Assembly: GCF_004000825.1 (NCBI RefSeq)
Contig: NZ_BILZ01000025.1
Coordinates: 19,062-83,061 of the forward strand
DNA: 64,000 nucleotides
DNA from: Paenibacillus kobensis NBRC 15729
Lineage (GTDB): Bacteria > Bacillota > Bacilli > Paenibacillales > Paenibacillaceae
Direction of reading: 5' to 3'
Part shown: piece after piece, positions 8,660 through 17,194 of the stretch
How positions within the stretch are numbered: position 1 is the first letter of the stretch
How the letters are laid out: every line of letters starts with the position of its first letter
The notes under the pieces: generated by a model
What the model was told of the DNA's origin: nothing
Databases searched by the model: none
The model's input: only the letters and a program-made list of their open reading frames with translations
Position numbers and translations under genes: made by a program

Positions 8660-8962
8660 CGTGAGTCTCCATTTCGAATGTCAATTATTATTACAATTTT
8701 ATGCAACCGTTATCTAGATAAGGAGATAATTCAATTACACATGTAAACTTATCTGCCGATTGAAAACACGCTTACATTTGTTGTTTTCCGACAGGAATTT
8801 CATGTGAAAAACATGTATAACCCTATATATACCGCAATTCTTGCTGAAATAAAAGAGAATTTTTCCCCATACCGAAAATGCATATTCAAGAAAGATCTAT
8901 TTCCAAACCATCGTTTTTATGTTATGTTTTATTACATAAGGAAAGAGAGAGGTGGACTGCTT
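8660..8962. other. Intergenic region between divergent uraD and Lrp genes
   Basis: About 300 bp, AT-rich, holding the promoters of both genes. Visible items are the short inverted repeats TTATCTAGATAA (8710-8721) and CATGTGAAAAACATG. No convincing sigma-A promoter pair or PucR-type box could be picked. An in-frame ATG at 8804 would extend the Lrp protein by 53 residues, but it has no Shine-Dalgarno. Confidence 0.4.
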
Positions 8963-9403
8963 ATGGTACTTCCGCACTTGGACGATATCGATCAACGGAT
9001 CGTCGAATTGCTGCTGAATAACGGGCGGCTGCCCTATGCAAAGATAGGCGAGTCGCTTAACCTGTCCAGAGTCGCGATCCAGAAACGGGTGGAATCACTT
9101 GTCGAGGACGGGATCATCGAGCATTTTACGATACGTGTCAATGTTGCGAAGATGGGCAAGTCGATATCGGCTTCCTTCGAAGTCGTCGTCGAACCGCGAT
9201 TCGTCGAGCAGGTCGGCCATCAGCTTGCGGAAGAGCCAGGCGTCATCAGCGTCTATCAAATGACCGGTCCGAGCACATTGCATATGCATGCCCAATTGAA
9301 AGACGAGGACGAACTCGAAAAATTTCTCTATGACAAAATATATACGCTGCAAGGCGTCATCAGTGTCGATACCCGGCTCGTAATCAAAAGCTTCAAGCCC
9401 TAA
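8963..9403 (+). CDS. Lrp/AsnC-family transcriptional regulator
   Basis: Regulator of 146 residues. An N-terminal winged helix-turn-helix (LDDIDQRIVELLLNNGRLPYAKIGESLNLS...) is followed by the RAM/effector domain (about 65-146, VEPRFVEQVGHQLAEEPGVISVYQMTGP). AGAGAGGTGG 8 nt ahead of ATG at 8963 sets the start. The reading frame stays open for 53 more codons upstream, but that part does not resemble the family. It is divergent from uraD, so control of the urate/chemoreceptor pair is possible (inference). Such regulators usually bind amino acids. Confidence 0.88.
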   Translation: MVLPHLDDIDQRIVELLLNNGRLPYAKIGESLNLSRVAIQKRVESLVEDGIIEHFTIRVNVAKMGKSISASFEVVVEPRFVEQVGHQLAEEPGVISVYQMTGPSTLHMHAQLKDEDELEKFLYDKIYTLQGVISVDTRLVIKSFKP

Positions 9404-9449
9404 TAACGGACTTCGAACGCAAACCGTAAACCGAATGATTGAGCGCCAT

Positions 9450-9486
9450 AGAAAAGCCCCTGTTCCGCAAGCCGGCACAGGGGCTT
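9450..9486 (-). terminator. Terminator between the convergent Lrp and 3D-domain genes
   Basis: AAGCCCCTGT pairs with ACAGGGGCTT. The T-rich tail (TTTTC) is on the minus strand, so it mainly serves the 3D-domain gene, though the stem may act both ways. Confidence 0.75.
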
Positions 9487-9516
9487 CGTTCGTATGATTG
9501 GCGGCAGCTCAGCCGT

Positions 9517-10071
9517 TTAAGATTCAAGATAAGTTTGCGGAATCGAACGATTGACCGCAAGCGCTTCGTCTACGGAGTTAAGCCAAGCTTGTGTCAGCTT
9601 GCCGTTCCCTTTCTTAAGCACACGCACCTGAACCGTTCGTTTGCCCCACTGCTCATACACCTGCTTAATCGTATCGAAATATAGATCGATTCGTTTTCCC
9701 TTGATGGCAGAGCCTGTGTCGGCTACCACTCCGTAACCGTAGTTCGGAATATAAAGCAGTGTCCCGATTGGAAACACCTTCGGATCGGCGGCGATTGTTG
9801 AGATTTTGCCCCGCCGAACTTTTACACCGGAGTACGTAATGCCGTACTGCGGATGACCCGGACGCTTGCCGGTCGATTCGACGCCCGCCGTATAGCCGGT
9901 CGCCACGACCTCAATCGTCGTGTAGCCGCTGCCTTCTTTCTTACCGGCCGCGACTGCCGCTGCAGCCTTCGCACTGTCCCTCCCTTCAATACCGATTCCG
10001 CTTAATAATACGGTCAACCCAACACTGGCAAGGATAGCGCGGCGCTGCAGCCGTGCGAAGCTTGATAACAT
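9517..10071 (-). CDS. Exported 3D-domain (MltA-like) cell-wall protein
   Basis: A 184-residue protein with an N-terminal hydrophobic segment (about 12-28, signal or anchor). The 3D domain follows (about 50-135), named for its three Asp residues: [38 protein letters not shown]. This domain forms the double-psi barrel of MltA/YocH/YuiC-type peptidoglycan-cleaving proteins, so a role in wall turnover outside the membrane is likely. No SLH, LysM or G5 module is attached, so it resembles the short YuiC type. AGGAGGAGG 6 nt ahead of ATG gives a firm start. Confidence 0.85.
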   Translation of the reverse strand: MLSSFARLQRRAILASVGLTVLLSGIGIEGRDSAKAAAAVAAGKKEGSGYTTIEVVATGYTAGVESTGKRPGHPQYGITYSGVKVRRGKISTIAADPKVFPIGTLLYIPNYGYGVVADTGSAIKGKRIDLYFDTIKQVYEQWGKRTVQVRVLKKGNGKLTQAWLNSVDEALAVNRSIPQTYLES

Positions 10072-10124
10072 TCGTTACCTCCTCCTTACTACGAGGTTAC
10101 CCCGACATCAGGCGTATTATGCAA

Positions 10125-10182
10125 AATAAAAAAGCCGGCTCGACTATCCGTTGAAAGCCAACGGAACAGTGAACCGGCTTCA
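10125..10182 (-). terminator. Terminator of thrS
   Basis: On the minus strand AAGCCGGTTC pairs with GAGCCGGCTT, an inner TCCGTTGG/CCAACGGA-type stem is present, and T6 ATTTT follows. Confidence 0.85.
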
Positions 10183-10228
10183 TTATTTTAAGCGCATTGC
10201 TTGCTATCATCTATCGTCTTACACGTTA

Positions 10229-12166
10229 TTAAACCGTCTTAGCCGCGATTTCTCCAGCCAACGCCGCAATCAGCTCTTCAACCGACTTCGCGCCGATATC
10301 GCCTTCGCCGCGCTTACGCACCGATACCGTGCCGGCTTGCGCCTCGTTATCGCCTACGATGAGCATGTACGGCATTTTCTCCAGCTGCGCTTCACGGATC
10401 TTGTAGCCGAGCTTCTCGTTGCGGAGATCGGATTCAGCACGGATACCAGCTGCCAACAGCTTCTCTTCAACTTCGCGGGCATAACCGTCATATGCGGACG
10501 ATACCGGAATGATGCGGGCATGCGTCGGCGACAGCCAGAGCGGCAGTGCGCCAGCGAAGTTCTCGATCAGGTAGGCCGTCATACGCTCCATCGTACTGAT
10601 GATGCCGCGGTGAATAACGACTGGACGATGCTTCTTGCCGTCGTCGCCCGTATATTCAAGTTCGAACCGCTCAGGAAGCAGGAAGTCGAGCTGCGCCGTC
10701 GAGAGCGTTTCTTCTTTGCCGAGCGCCGTCTTGATCTGAACGTCCAGCTTCGGACCGTAGAACGCCGCTTCGCCTTCCGCCTCGAAGAACGGCAGTTCAA
10801 GCTCCTCAACAACCTCACGCAGCATACGCTGCGACATTTCCCACATATTGTCGTCCGGGAAGTACTTCTCCGTATCCTTAGGATCGCGGTACGACAGACG
10901 GAACCGGTATTCCTTAATGCCGAAGTCGGCATAGACTTGACGAATCAGGTTGATAACGCGTGCGAACTCTTCCTTGATCTGATCCGGACGGCAGAAGATA
11001 TGAGCGTCGTTCAGCGTCATCGCGCGAACGCGGTGCAGGCCCGTCAGTGCGCCGGACATTTCGTAACGGTGCATCGTGCCAAGCTCCGCTACGCGGATCG
11101 GCAGATCGCGGTAGCTGCGCATGTCGCTTTTGTACACCATCATATGGTGAGGGCAGTTCATCGGACGAAGAACGAGTTCCTCGTTATCGAGCGCCATCAG
11201 CGGGAACATATCTTCCGAATAGTGTTCCCAGTGACCGGAAATTTTGTACAGTTCCACGTTCGCCAATACAGGCGTATAAACGTGAGAGTAGCCCAGACGC
11301 TCCTCGAGATCGACGATATAACGCTCCATCGTACGGCGAACGCGTGCGCCGTTCGGCAGCCAGAGCGGCAAGCCTTGGCCTACTTCACGGGAGAACGTAA
11401 ACATTTTGAGTTCTTTGCCAAGCTTGCGGTGGTCACGCTTCTTCGCTTCCTCAAGGAAGTGGAGATGCTCGTCCAGCTGCGCTTGTTTCGGGAACGCCGT
11501 GCCATAGATGCGCTGCAGCATTTTATTCTTGGAATCGCCGCGCCAGTAAGCGCCTGCGATGCTAAGCAGCTTAAACGCTTTAATACGGCCCGTTGATGGA
11601 AGGTGAGGACCGCGGCACAGGTCGAAAAATTCGCCTTGATCATAAATCGTCAGTTGAACATCTTCCGGCAGGTCGCGAATAAGTTCCAGCTTCAGTGGGT
11701 CCCCTAGCTCGGTGAACGTCTTGATCGCCTCATCGCGGCTTACAACGCGGCGGCGGATCGGGAGATCCTCCTTCACGATCTTCGCCATTTCTTTCTCGAT
11801 CTTCACCAGATCTTCCGGCGTGAGCGATTGCTCCAGATCGATGTCGTAGTAGAAGCCGTCTTCGATAACCGGACCGATGCCAAGCTTAACTGCCGCATTG
11901 CCGTACAAACGCTTGATCGCCTGCGCCATCAAGTGAGCCGTACTGTGACGGTATACTTCCAGGCCGTCAGCAGAGTCCAGCGTTACGATTTCTACTTTCG
12001 CATCGGATTCCAATGCCGTATAGATGTCGACGACTTTACCGTCGATTTTGCCTGCGATTGCATTCTTCTGCAGCCCTTTGCTGATAGAGCCCGCAACGTC
12101 GTCAATCGTTGCTCCTGCTTCGTATTCCCGGACAGCGCCGTCCGGCAGCGTTACTTTAATCGCCAT
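10229..12166 (-). CDS. thrS: Threonyl-tRNA synthetase
   Basis: Class II aminoacyl-tRNA synthetase, 645 residues. The TGS domain is at the N-terminus (about 1-62), the editing/SAD domain has [16 protein letters not shown], and the catalytic core has the motif 2 region and the Zn ligands (Cys in [13 protein letters not shown] plus later His residues). The C-terminal anticodon-binding domain is at about 540-645. The frame is open 17 codons further upstream, but AAGGAG 7 nt ahead of ATG at 12166 and the standard [10 protein letters not shown] beginning set the start. Expression is controlled by the T-box leader upstream. ytxC precedes it, as in Bacillus. Confidence 0.97.
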   Translation of the reverse strand: MAIKVTLPDGAVREYEAGATIDDVAGSISKGLQKNAIAGKIDGKVVDIYTALESDAKVEIVTLDSADGLEVYRHSTAHLMAQAIKRLYGNAAVKLGIGPVIEDGFYYDIDLEQSLTPEDLVKIEKEMAKIVKEDLPIRRRVVSRDEAIKTFTELGDPLKLELIRDLPEDVQLTIYDQGEFFDLCRGPHLPSTGRIKAFKLLSIAGAYWRGDSKNKMLQRIYGTAFPKQAQLDEHLHFLEEAKKRDHRKLGKELKMFTFSREVGQGLPLWLPNGARVRRTMERYIVDLEERLGYSHVYTPVLANVELYKISGHWEHYSEDMFPLMALDNEELVLRPMNCPHHMMVYKSDMRSYRDLPIRVAELGTMHRYEMSGALTGLHRVRAMTLNDAHIFCRPDQIKEEFARVINLIRQVYADFGIKEYRFRLSYRDPKDTEKYFPDDNMWEMSQRMLREVVEELELPFFEAEGEAAFYGPKLDVQIKTALGKEETLSTAQLDFLLPERFELEYTGDDGKKHRPVVIHRGIISTMERMTAYLIENFAGALPLWLSPTHARIIPVSSAYDGYAREVEEKLLAAGIRAESDLRNEKLGYKIREAQLEKMPYMLIVGDNEAQAGTVSVRKRGEGDIGAKSVEELIAALAGEIAAKTV

Positions 12167-12284
12167 TGTATATTCTCCTTTGGGTCCGTGCCAGCAAGCA
12201 GTTGCGGCGGCTGGCACTGTATGAATTAAGCATATTTACGGGCTTCGTACCTTCCGTGCTGCTCTTGAGCTTGTGCACGAGAAC

Positions 12285-12616
12285 AACAAAAAAAGCACGC
12301 ATCCCGCAAAGGGACGAGTGCTTTATGCTCGTGGTTCCACCCTCATTCGAACGCTTACGGCCTTCTTACAATCCATTAGATGGATACGGCACGCGCGAAC
12401 CTCATGAAATCCGGTAACGGGGATGATCCGTTACGGCTTACTGCCGGACGTCCAGGCAAATTGCCATTCGTTCGGGTTCAACCGCAAAGCTAGGAAGGGG
12501 TATATTCACCGCCGCATCGGAAGAAGCTTGCAGCCTAGGCTTCTCTCTCTGGTCCGTGCTGTTACCGGCGAATCGTTATCTTCGTCAACGCTGTTCATAC
12601 ATGTTCAACAGTTGTA
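12285..12616 (-). promoter_or_regulatory. T-box riboswitch (tRNA-Thr sensing) leader of thrS
   Basis: The transcribed strand carries the hallmark T-box sequence AGGGTGGAACCACG (12330-12343) directly ahead of a terminator. A long 5' Stem I region with an AGAGAG element lies near 12541-12550. ACC at 12499-12501 in GAATATACC is a plausible specifier codon for threonine (tentative). Uncharged tRNA-Thr would stabilise the antiterminator and allow thrS transcription. Confidence 0.93.
12287..12324 (-). terminator. T-box-controlled terminator of thrS
   Basis: AAAGCAC pairs with GTGCTTT, with CGTCCC/GGGATG pairing inside, followed by a T7 run. It is mutually exclusive with the T-box antiterminator. 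Confidence 0.88.
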
Positions 12617-12622
12617 TGTTTT

Positions 12623-12652
12623 ATTATACATTCGGCGCACGTTGACGGTCAA
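12623..12652 (-). promoter_or_regulatory. Promoter of the thrS leader
   Basis: TTGACC (12647-12652) and TATAAT (12623-12628) are 18 bp apart. The promoter begins right at the 3' end of ytxC, so thrS can be transcribed without ytxC. Confidence 0.7.
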
Positions 12653-12657
12653 TACCG

Positions 12658-13572
12658 TTAAATTCGGTTCTCGAACGACGAGTGGCAAGAGCTGCATCCG
12701 ACACACACCGATACACGAAGTCCGAATATCGACTCGATCGTTCGGATAATTTGCAGTTCGGGCTGTCTCGTATGGATAACAATTTGCTTTGGCGATATGG
12801 TAACCAGCGTGCTGATGACCATGTCCTCCACGTTCATTTCATACTCGACCATTTCGGCAACGATACGGTCGACCGGCTTATGTTCCAGCGGCTGCAGGCG
12901 CTCGTCGCATACAGCGAACTCATGACCGGATTTGTGAAGCAGATGGACAAGCGGAAGCTTCGGCTCCTGCAGATCGACAAAATACCTGAGCAGCGAAATA
13001 AACTCTTGGTATTGTTTGTCCATGACAAACTCATCGATCGCATACTCCGCCGCATCGCGCAGCTCGTTCCAATACGACTGCAACCGGAAGGTGACGAAAC
13101 CGGTCAAATGGATTTGCGTATTGTCCTGCAAGTAAGCTTCCAGCTCGTCCGCTACCTTCTGTTTTCTTCTCCTGCGGTCGGCTTCGCTGAAAGCGTCTCT
13201 CTCCGGCGGATCGGCCTCCACGGAACCGAGCATCTCCGAGCAGAACCGGACAATCGTATCCACTTCATCCTGGCGCTCTATCCGATACTGCTTGCGAATG
13301 ATCGAAGACAGCAGCGGCTGCTCCAGCTCAGCAATGATAAACTCTGCCAGCGCGTTCGCCGTTGATTTGTACAAGGGAGGGCCGTGCTGCGTCAGACGAA
13401 ACTCCGGCATTTTGTCAATCCAACCGATGATCCGTTCCGTTCCCGAACTCCATTCAAGCCGCGGTACGGCAGGAAAGTTATGTAGCTCCGAGTATTCAAG
13501 AAGCAGCAAGTCGTGCAATTTGTGCCGCTGACTTTGTTCAGCGTCGTGTAAGGATATGGAAAAAAGCTCCAT
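12658..13572 (-). CDS. ytxC: YtxC-like sporulation protein
   Basis: Protein of 304 residues of the YtxC family. B. subtilis ytxC also lies directly upstream of thrS, so position and overall sequence support the call. Mostly helical, with a basic Arg/Lys segment near 133-139 and a Cys-rich tail (CVGCSSC) close to the C-terminus. No membrane segment. AAGGGGTG 6 nt ahead of ATG. The family is linked to sporulation by name and phylogenetic pattern; its molecular role is unknown. The thrS promoter abuts its stop codon. Confidence 0.75.
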   Translation of the reverse strand: MELFSISLHDAEQSQRHKLHDLLLLEYSELHNFPAVPRLEWSSGTERIIGWIDKMPEFRLTQHGPPLYKSTANALAEFIIAELEQPLLSSIIRKQYRIERQDEVDTIVRFCSEMLGSVEADPPERDAFSEADRRRRKQKVADELEAYLQDNTQIHLTGFVTFRLQSYWNELRDAAEYAIDEFVMDKQYQEFISLLRYFVDLQEPKLPLVHLLHKSGHEFAVCDERLQPLEHKPVDRIVAEMVEYEMNVEDMVISTLVTISPKQIVIHTRQPELQIIRTIESIFGLRVSVCVGCSSCHSSFENRI

Positions 13573-13727
13573 GCGCTCACCCCTTTCCTTCTTTAAAAGT
13601 ATATGCTGCGAGCCCGCGTATATACGATGAACAGACTGGAGGCGCTGGAAATGGTGTTTAAACCTTGGTGGAAACGTGGTATATTGAACGGACTAGTCCT
13701 GTTGGAATCATGGTGGTGACAGCTCGA

Positions 13728-14834
13728 ATGAATTACGAATGGTTGCAGTCGAAGCATTCCCGCTGGAATCGGCTGCTGCTTATTGGCTGCTGGGTGACGC
13801 TTGTTTTGTCGGTTGCTGTCCGATTGGCTTGGTTGCCGCAGTCCGGTTCAGATCATTGGATGCGTTATATTATTGTGCCGACGGCAGTGCAGCTCTTCAT
13901 CCTTATCGCATCCGAAATCTTTCGTGTGTTTGCAGCTAAACGGATACTCGATTACGGCATTATCTTAAGCATGACTTTATTCGGAGCCGTATACGCTTAC
14001 GTTAGCGAGCTCCCTTCCATTAGCCTGTTGTTGCTAATACCGATCCTCGCTTCCACATACTACTGCAGCTCCAGCAAGCTAACGTTCGCCGCCGGATTGT
14101 CGCTCGTCTCCATGGTGCTGCTGAACTGGAACTCCAATTATGACATCGGCCGCCCGGAAGCGGCTGGCATGACGGTCATCGTACTCATTTGCTCCTATCT
14201 CGCATTGCACATCACGAAGCTTGGACAGTCCGCGGTACAGAAGACTTATGAAACCGAACGGATGTACAAGGAACTGCTCGCGAAGACCGCATTGATGGAG
14301 AAGCTGGTGAAGACCGATGCGCTTACCGAACTATACAATCACATAACGTTTCATGAATATTTGGACCATCTTGTCATTCATCACGAATCAAGCGGTATGC
14401 CGCTTCATCTCGCACTGCTTGATATCGACAATTTTAAGCAAATCAACGATTTGTACGGTCATCGCGCCGGTGATGCCATCTTACGCCGGGTTTCCGAGCT
14501 TATTCGAAACGAAGTGCGCGGCGAAGACATCGCTGCAAGATACGGCGGCGAGGAATTTGCCATTCTTCTGTCCGATACGCCGCTGGAGCAGACGTACGAG
14601 ATGATGGAGCGCATTCGTGTCAAAGTAGCTTCCGAAACTTACGAGCTGCTTGACGGCAAGAAAGTGACGCTGAGTATTGGCATCGCCCGTTACCATGCGT
14701 GGGAAGGCAAAGAATCCTTCTTCACCCGGAGTGACGCAGCGCTCTACATGGCAAAAAACTCTGGCAAAAACCGGATCGTATGCGCAGACGACGGCAGCGA
14801 AGGCTATCCGCGGTCGAGGACGACCAGCGCTTGA
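13728..14834 (+). CDS. Membrane diguanylate cyclase (GGDEF)
   Basis: A 368-residue protein that should make cyclic di-GMP from two GTP. About six membrane helices fill residues 12-180 (5TM/7TM-like sensor). A short coiled coil is followed by the GGDEF domain (about 200-360) with the active-site motif GGEEF. An intact RxxD inhibitory site (RGED) lies exactly five residues ahead of GGEEF, so product feedback inhibition is expected. The start at 13728 is chosen because GGTGGTG lies 9 nt upstream; an in-frame start at 13665 is possible. Monocistronic, with its own terminator. Confidence 0.9.
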   Translation: MNYEWLQSKHSRWNRLLLIGCWVTLVLSVAVRLAWLPQSGSDHWMRYIIVPTAVQLFILIASEIFRVFAAKRILDYGIILSMTLFGAVYAYVSELPSISLLLLIPILASTYYCSSSKLTFAAGLSLVSMVLLNWNSNYDIGRPEAAGMTVIVLICSYLALHITKLGQSAVQKTYETERMYKELLAKTALMEKLVKTDALTELYNHITFHEYLDHLVIHHESSGMPLHLALLDIDNFKQINDLYGHRAGDAILRRVSELIRNEVRGEDIAARYGGEEFAILLSDTPLEQTYEMMERIRVKVASETYELLDGKKVTLSIGIARYHAWEGKESFFTRSDAALYMAKNSGKNRIVCADDGSEGYPRSRTTSA

Positions 14835-14863
14835 CGGCCGGCAGGCTTTCTGCAGATAACAGT

Positions 14864-14901
14864 AAAAAGGAGCTGTTCCCTATCGGAACGGCTCCTTTTT
14901 T
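14864..14901 (+). terminator. Bidirectional terminator after the GGDEF gene
   Basis: AAAAAGGAGC pairs with GCTCCTTTTT, with a GTTCC/GGAAC inner stem. It has T and A runs on both sides and also lies 7 bp past the end of the convergent VOC remnant. Confidence 0.85.
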
Positions 14902-14907
14902 CACCTG

Positions 14908-15257
14908 TTACTTTCGTAACTCCAAGCTTCTTCCGTGGTTCTTCTCCCACTCTTCCCACGATACAACACCTAATTGCGGCTGCGGTTATGAACGTTCAGG
15001 CCTCTTTCTTTGAGCCAGGGGACGATGCATTTCATGTTCTCAATCGTCGTATCAAAAGCATAATGCTGGCGAAAAACTCGGGAAGGCTCTTTCTCCCACA
15101 GTCCCAACATCGCTTTCCCGCGTTCTCCTAGCCAATAGAATCGACACCGCCTTGAATCTTCGTATGCCAACGTAAGCCCCAAAGTACGCTCATAGAACTC
15201 GGCGGATCTCTCTAATTGAGATACGTTAATATGCGTTTCGAATAGACCTCTGATCAT
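14908..15257 (-). pseudogene. Glyoxalase/VOC-family gene with internal deletion and frameshift
   Basis: From ATG at 15257 (GAGGTGAG upstream) the frame encodes MIRGLFETHINVSQLERS and about 90 residues typical of a VOC-fold protein, then stops at 14970. A different frame continues from about 14990 to 14908 with PQPQLGVVSWEEWEKN, a segment typical of the very end of such proteins. The usual region with DPDGHxLE between the two halves is missing. The simplest reading is a deletion of roughly 30 codons plus loss of frame, leaving a non-functional gene. A true short ORF of 95 residues is the alternative. Confidence 0.6.
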
Positions 15258-15308
15258 AGCGCTCACCTCGGTATAGCTTTCATATATCGGCGCACCATCA
15301 TCCATGCC

Positions 15309-15665
15309 TTATTTCGCTACCCGTCCATTGCCCGCGACAGGTTCATAAATCGATTTCAGAAATGACGCTACGATGCAGAGTAAGGATACCAAGTACAGAT
15401 TCCACACCGTCGGGATGCTCGCCAGACCCAAATATAGGCTATAAGGCAGCAACCAAATAATAGCGGCCAACAATAATCCTCTATGCTTTATCAAGCATGC
15501 GCCTGCTGCAAGCACAGACGGAACAATCAGCATAACGATAACAATCGTGATCGAGCTTGCCGATAATTTCACATGTGAATACGGATTGAAGCAAACCAAT
15601 ACAACCGAGAGCGTAATCAAGAGCGCCGCACCAAATATACCTATCCATTGGGAAGTTGTTCTCAC
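15309..15665 (-). CDS. Small four-helix membrane protein of unknown function
   Basis: A 118-residue hydrophobic protein with four predicted membrane helices (about 7-26, 37-58, 64-80, 86-106) and short basic loops. No family could be recognised. It starts at GTG with AAGGGGGCGG upstream. It lies upstream of the VOC remnant on the same strand, about 50 bp apart, so the two may once have formed an operon. Confidence 0.55.
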   Translation of the reverse strand: MRTTSQWIGIFGAALLITLSVVLVCFNPYSHVKLSASSITIVIVMLIVPSVLAAGACLIKHRGLLLAAIIWLLPYSLYLGLASIPTVWNLYLVSLLCIVASFLKSIYEPVAGNGRVAK

Positions 15666-15846
15666 ACTTTCCGCCCCCTTAAACCATGTTCATACTAATC
15701 GAAGTGAATCCCGGCATCTCCTTACATTCCAGAAGATACCACAAGTCCCATTATAGCCCGTTTCACTTGCAAAGGATATACCCAGAATCGATATAATCAA
15801 CTGATAATTCCACCTCGTCTGCATCGGCCTCTGCCTATTTCCCGCA

Positions 15847-15879
15847 CAAAAAAGACCATCCTCTTCATCGAGGATGGCC
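15847..15879 (-). terminator. Terminator of mqnC
   Basis: On the minus strand GGCCATCCTC pairs with GAGGATGGTC around a GATGAA loop, followed by T6, 7 bp after the stop. Confidence 0.88.
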
Positions 15880-15885
15880 GATCGA

Positions 15886-17022
15886 TTAGTTCTGCATAAT
15901 AAAATCTTTGCCTGCAACTTCGTTCTCTTCATACACTTTCATGATCTCGTACTTCGTGTTGCGCTGAGCCGGGATCTTGCCAGCTTCGCGAATGAGGCGC
16001 AGCGTCAGGTCGATATTGACCTTGTGCGTCGTGCCCGCTGCGGAGACGACATTCTCCTCCATCATCGTGCTGCCGAAGTCGTTGCATCCGTACTGAAGCG
16101 ACAGCTTGCCGTATTCCGGTCCCATCGTGACCCAAGACGATTGCAAATTGTCGATGTTATCGAGGAAAATGCGGCTGACCGCCACCATCTTCAAATATTC
16201 TTCCGGTTTGGATTTCTCGACACGCATGTTCGTGTTGTCCGGCTGCAGCGGCCACGAGATGAACGCGAGGAATCCTTTAGAATCGTAGTTGTTCGCAAGA
16301 CACTCGTCCTGAGCATCGCGGACGCGGAGCAGATGAAGCGCGCGCTCCTCCATCGTCTCGCCGAAGCCATACACCATCGTCGCCGTCGTGTTCATGCCGT
16401 GCTTATGAGCTGATTTCATGACGTCCATCCAGTCCGTCCACGAGCCCTTCAGCTTGCTCACCTTGCGGCGCGTGCGGTCGTCAAGAATTTCGGCGCCGCC
16501 GCCCGGAAGCGAATCTAGACCCGCTTCGTGAATTTGGCGAACGACCTCGTCGAGCGACAAGCCTTCCGACACTTCTTTCATTTTCATAATCTCAGCCGGC
16601 GAGAATGAGTGCATCGTGATGCTCGGGAACCTTCTCTTAATCTCGGCAAGCAGGTTCGTATAATAGGAGAACGGTAGATCCGGGTTCGTTCCGCCCTGCA
16701 TAAGAATTTCGGTACCGCCAACGTCGACGGTCTCTTGAATCTTCTGGAAAATCGTCTCGTCCGGAAGCACATAACCTTCCTTCGAGCCTGGCGCGCGATA
16801 GAATGCGCAGAACCGGCAATAAACGTCGCAAATATTCGTATAGTTGACATTCCGTCCGACGACGAACGTCGTAATCGGCTCGGGATGTTTGCGGAGCATA
16901 ATCTGGTTGGCCACCTGTCCCATCTTCTCGATCTGATCCGATTCAAGAAGCACAACGCATTCCTCCAGGCTGATCCGCTCGCCGCGAAGCGCCTTATCCA
17001 ATACGGAATCTACCGTAAGCAT
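15886..17022 (-). CDS. mqnC: Cyclic dehypoxanthinyl futalosine synthase (radical SAM)
   Basis: Radical-SAM enzyme of 378 residues that cyclises dehypoxanthine futalosine in the futalosine route to menaquinone. The [4Fe-4S] cluster motif CDVYCRFC (CxxxCxxC) is near residue 65, followed by GGTEILMQGG and the family-typical SLPGGGAEILDDRTR. The length matches the family. AGGAGGG about 7 nt ahead of ATG. It is not clustered with other mqn genes here and has its own terminator. It fits with the menaquinone-type succinate dehydrogenase further right. MqnE is the closest alternative, but the sequence fits MqnC better. Confidence 0.9.
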   Translation of the reverse strand: MLTVDSVLDKALRGERISLEECVVLLESDQIEKMGQVANQIMLRKHPEPITTFVVGRNVNYTNICDVYCRFCAFYRAPGSKEGYVLPDETIFQKIQETVDVGGTEILMQGGTNPDLPFSYYTNLLAEIKRRFPSITMHSFSPAEIMKMKEVSEGLSLDEVVRQIHEAGLDSLPGGGAEILDDRTRRKVSKLKGSWTDWMDVMKSAHKHGMNTTATMVYGFGETMEERALHLLRVRDAQDECLANNYDSKGFLAFISWPLQPDNTNMRVEKSKPEEYLKMVAVSRIFLDNIDNLQSSWVTMGPEYGKLSLQYGCNDFGSTMMEENVVSAAGTTHKVNIDLTLRLIREAGKIPAQRNTKYEIMKVYEENEVAGKDFIMQN

Positions 17023-17123
17023 ATATGAGTCCCTCCTCTAGGTATGGCGGAAGAGTGGTGAATCGTTTCACGTTCCGCCGTATTGGCCGTTCCGGTCAAT
17101 GAATGCAATCATCTTATCCTAAC

Positions 17124-17169
17124 ACAAAAAGACCGCGTCAGTCACTCGACAGAAATGTGACTGACGCGG
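17124..17169 (-). terminator. Terminator of the methionine operon
   Basis: On the minus strand a 13-bp stem (CCGCGTCAGTCAC with GTGACTGACGCGG) is followed by TCTTTTTG. Confidence 0.85.
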
Positions 17170-17194
17170 CAAAACGAACCAATGCGGCCTTATT

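Noticed and set aside
8804..8962. 53-codon N-terminal extension of the Lrp regulator
   Set aside because: No Shine-Dalgarno, AT-rich intergenic composition, and the family begins at the Met at 8963, which has a good ribosome-binding site.
10151..11596. 481-codon plus-strand frame opposite thrS
   Set aside because: Antisense shadow of a highly conserved synthetase gene; begins inside the thrS terminator.
15690..15932. 80-codon minus-strand frame between mqnC and the small membrane gene
   Set aside because: It overlaps the mqnC terminator and the 3' end of mqnC and has no family resemblance.
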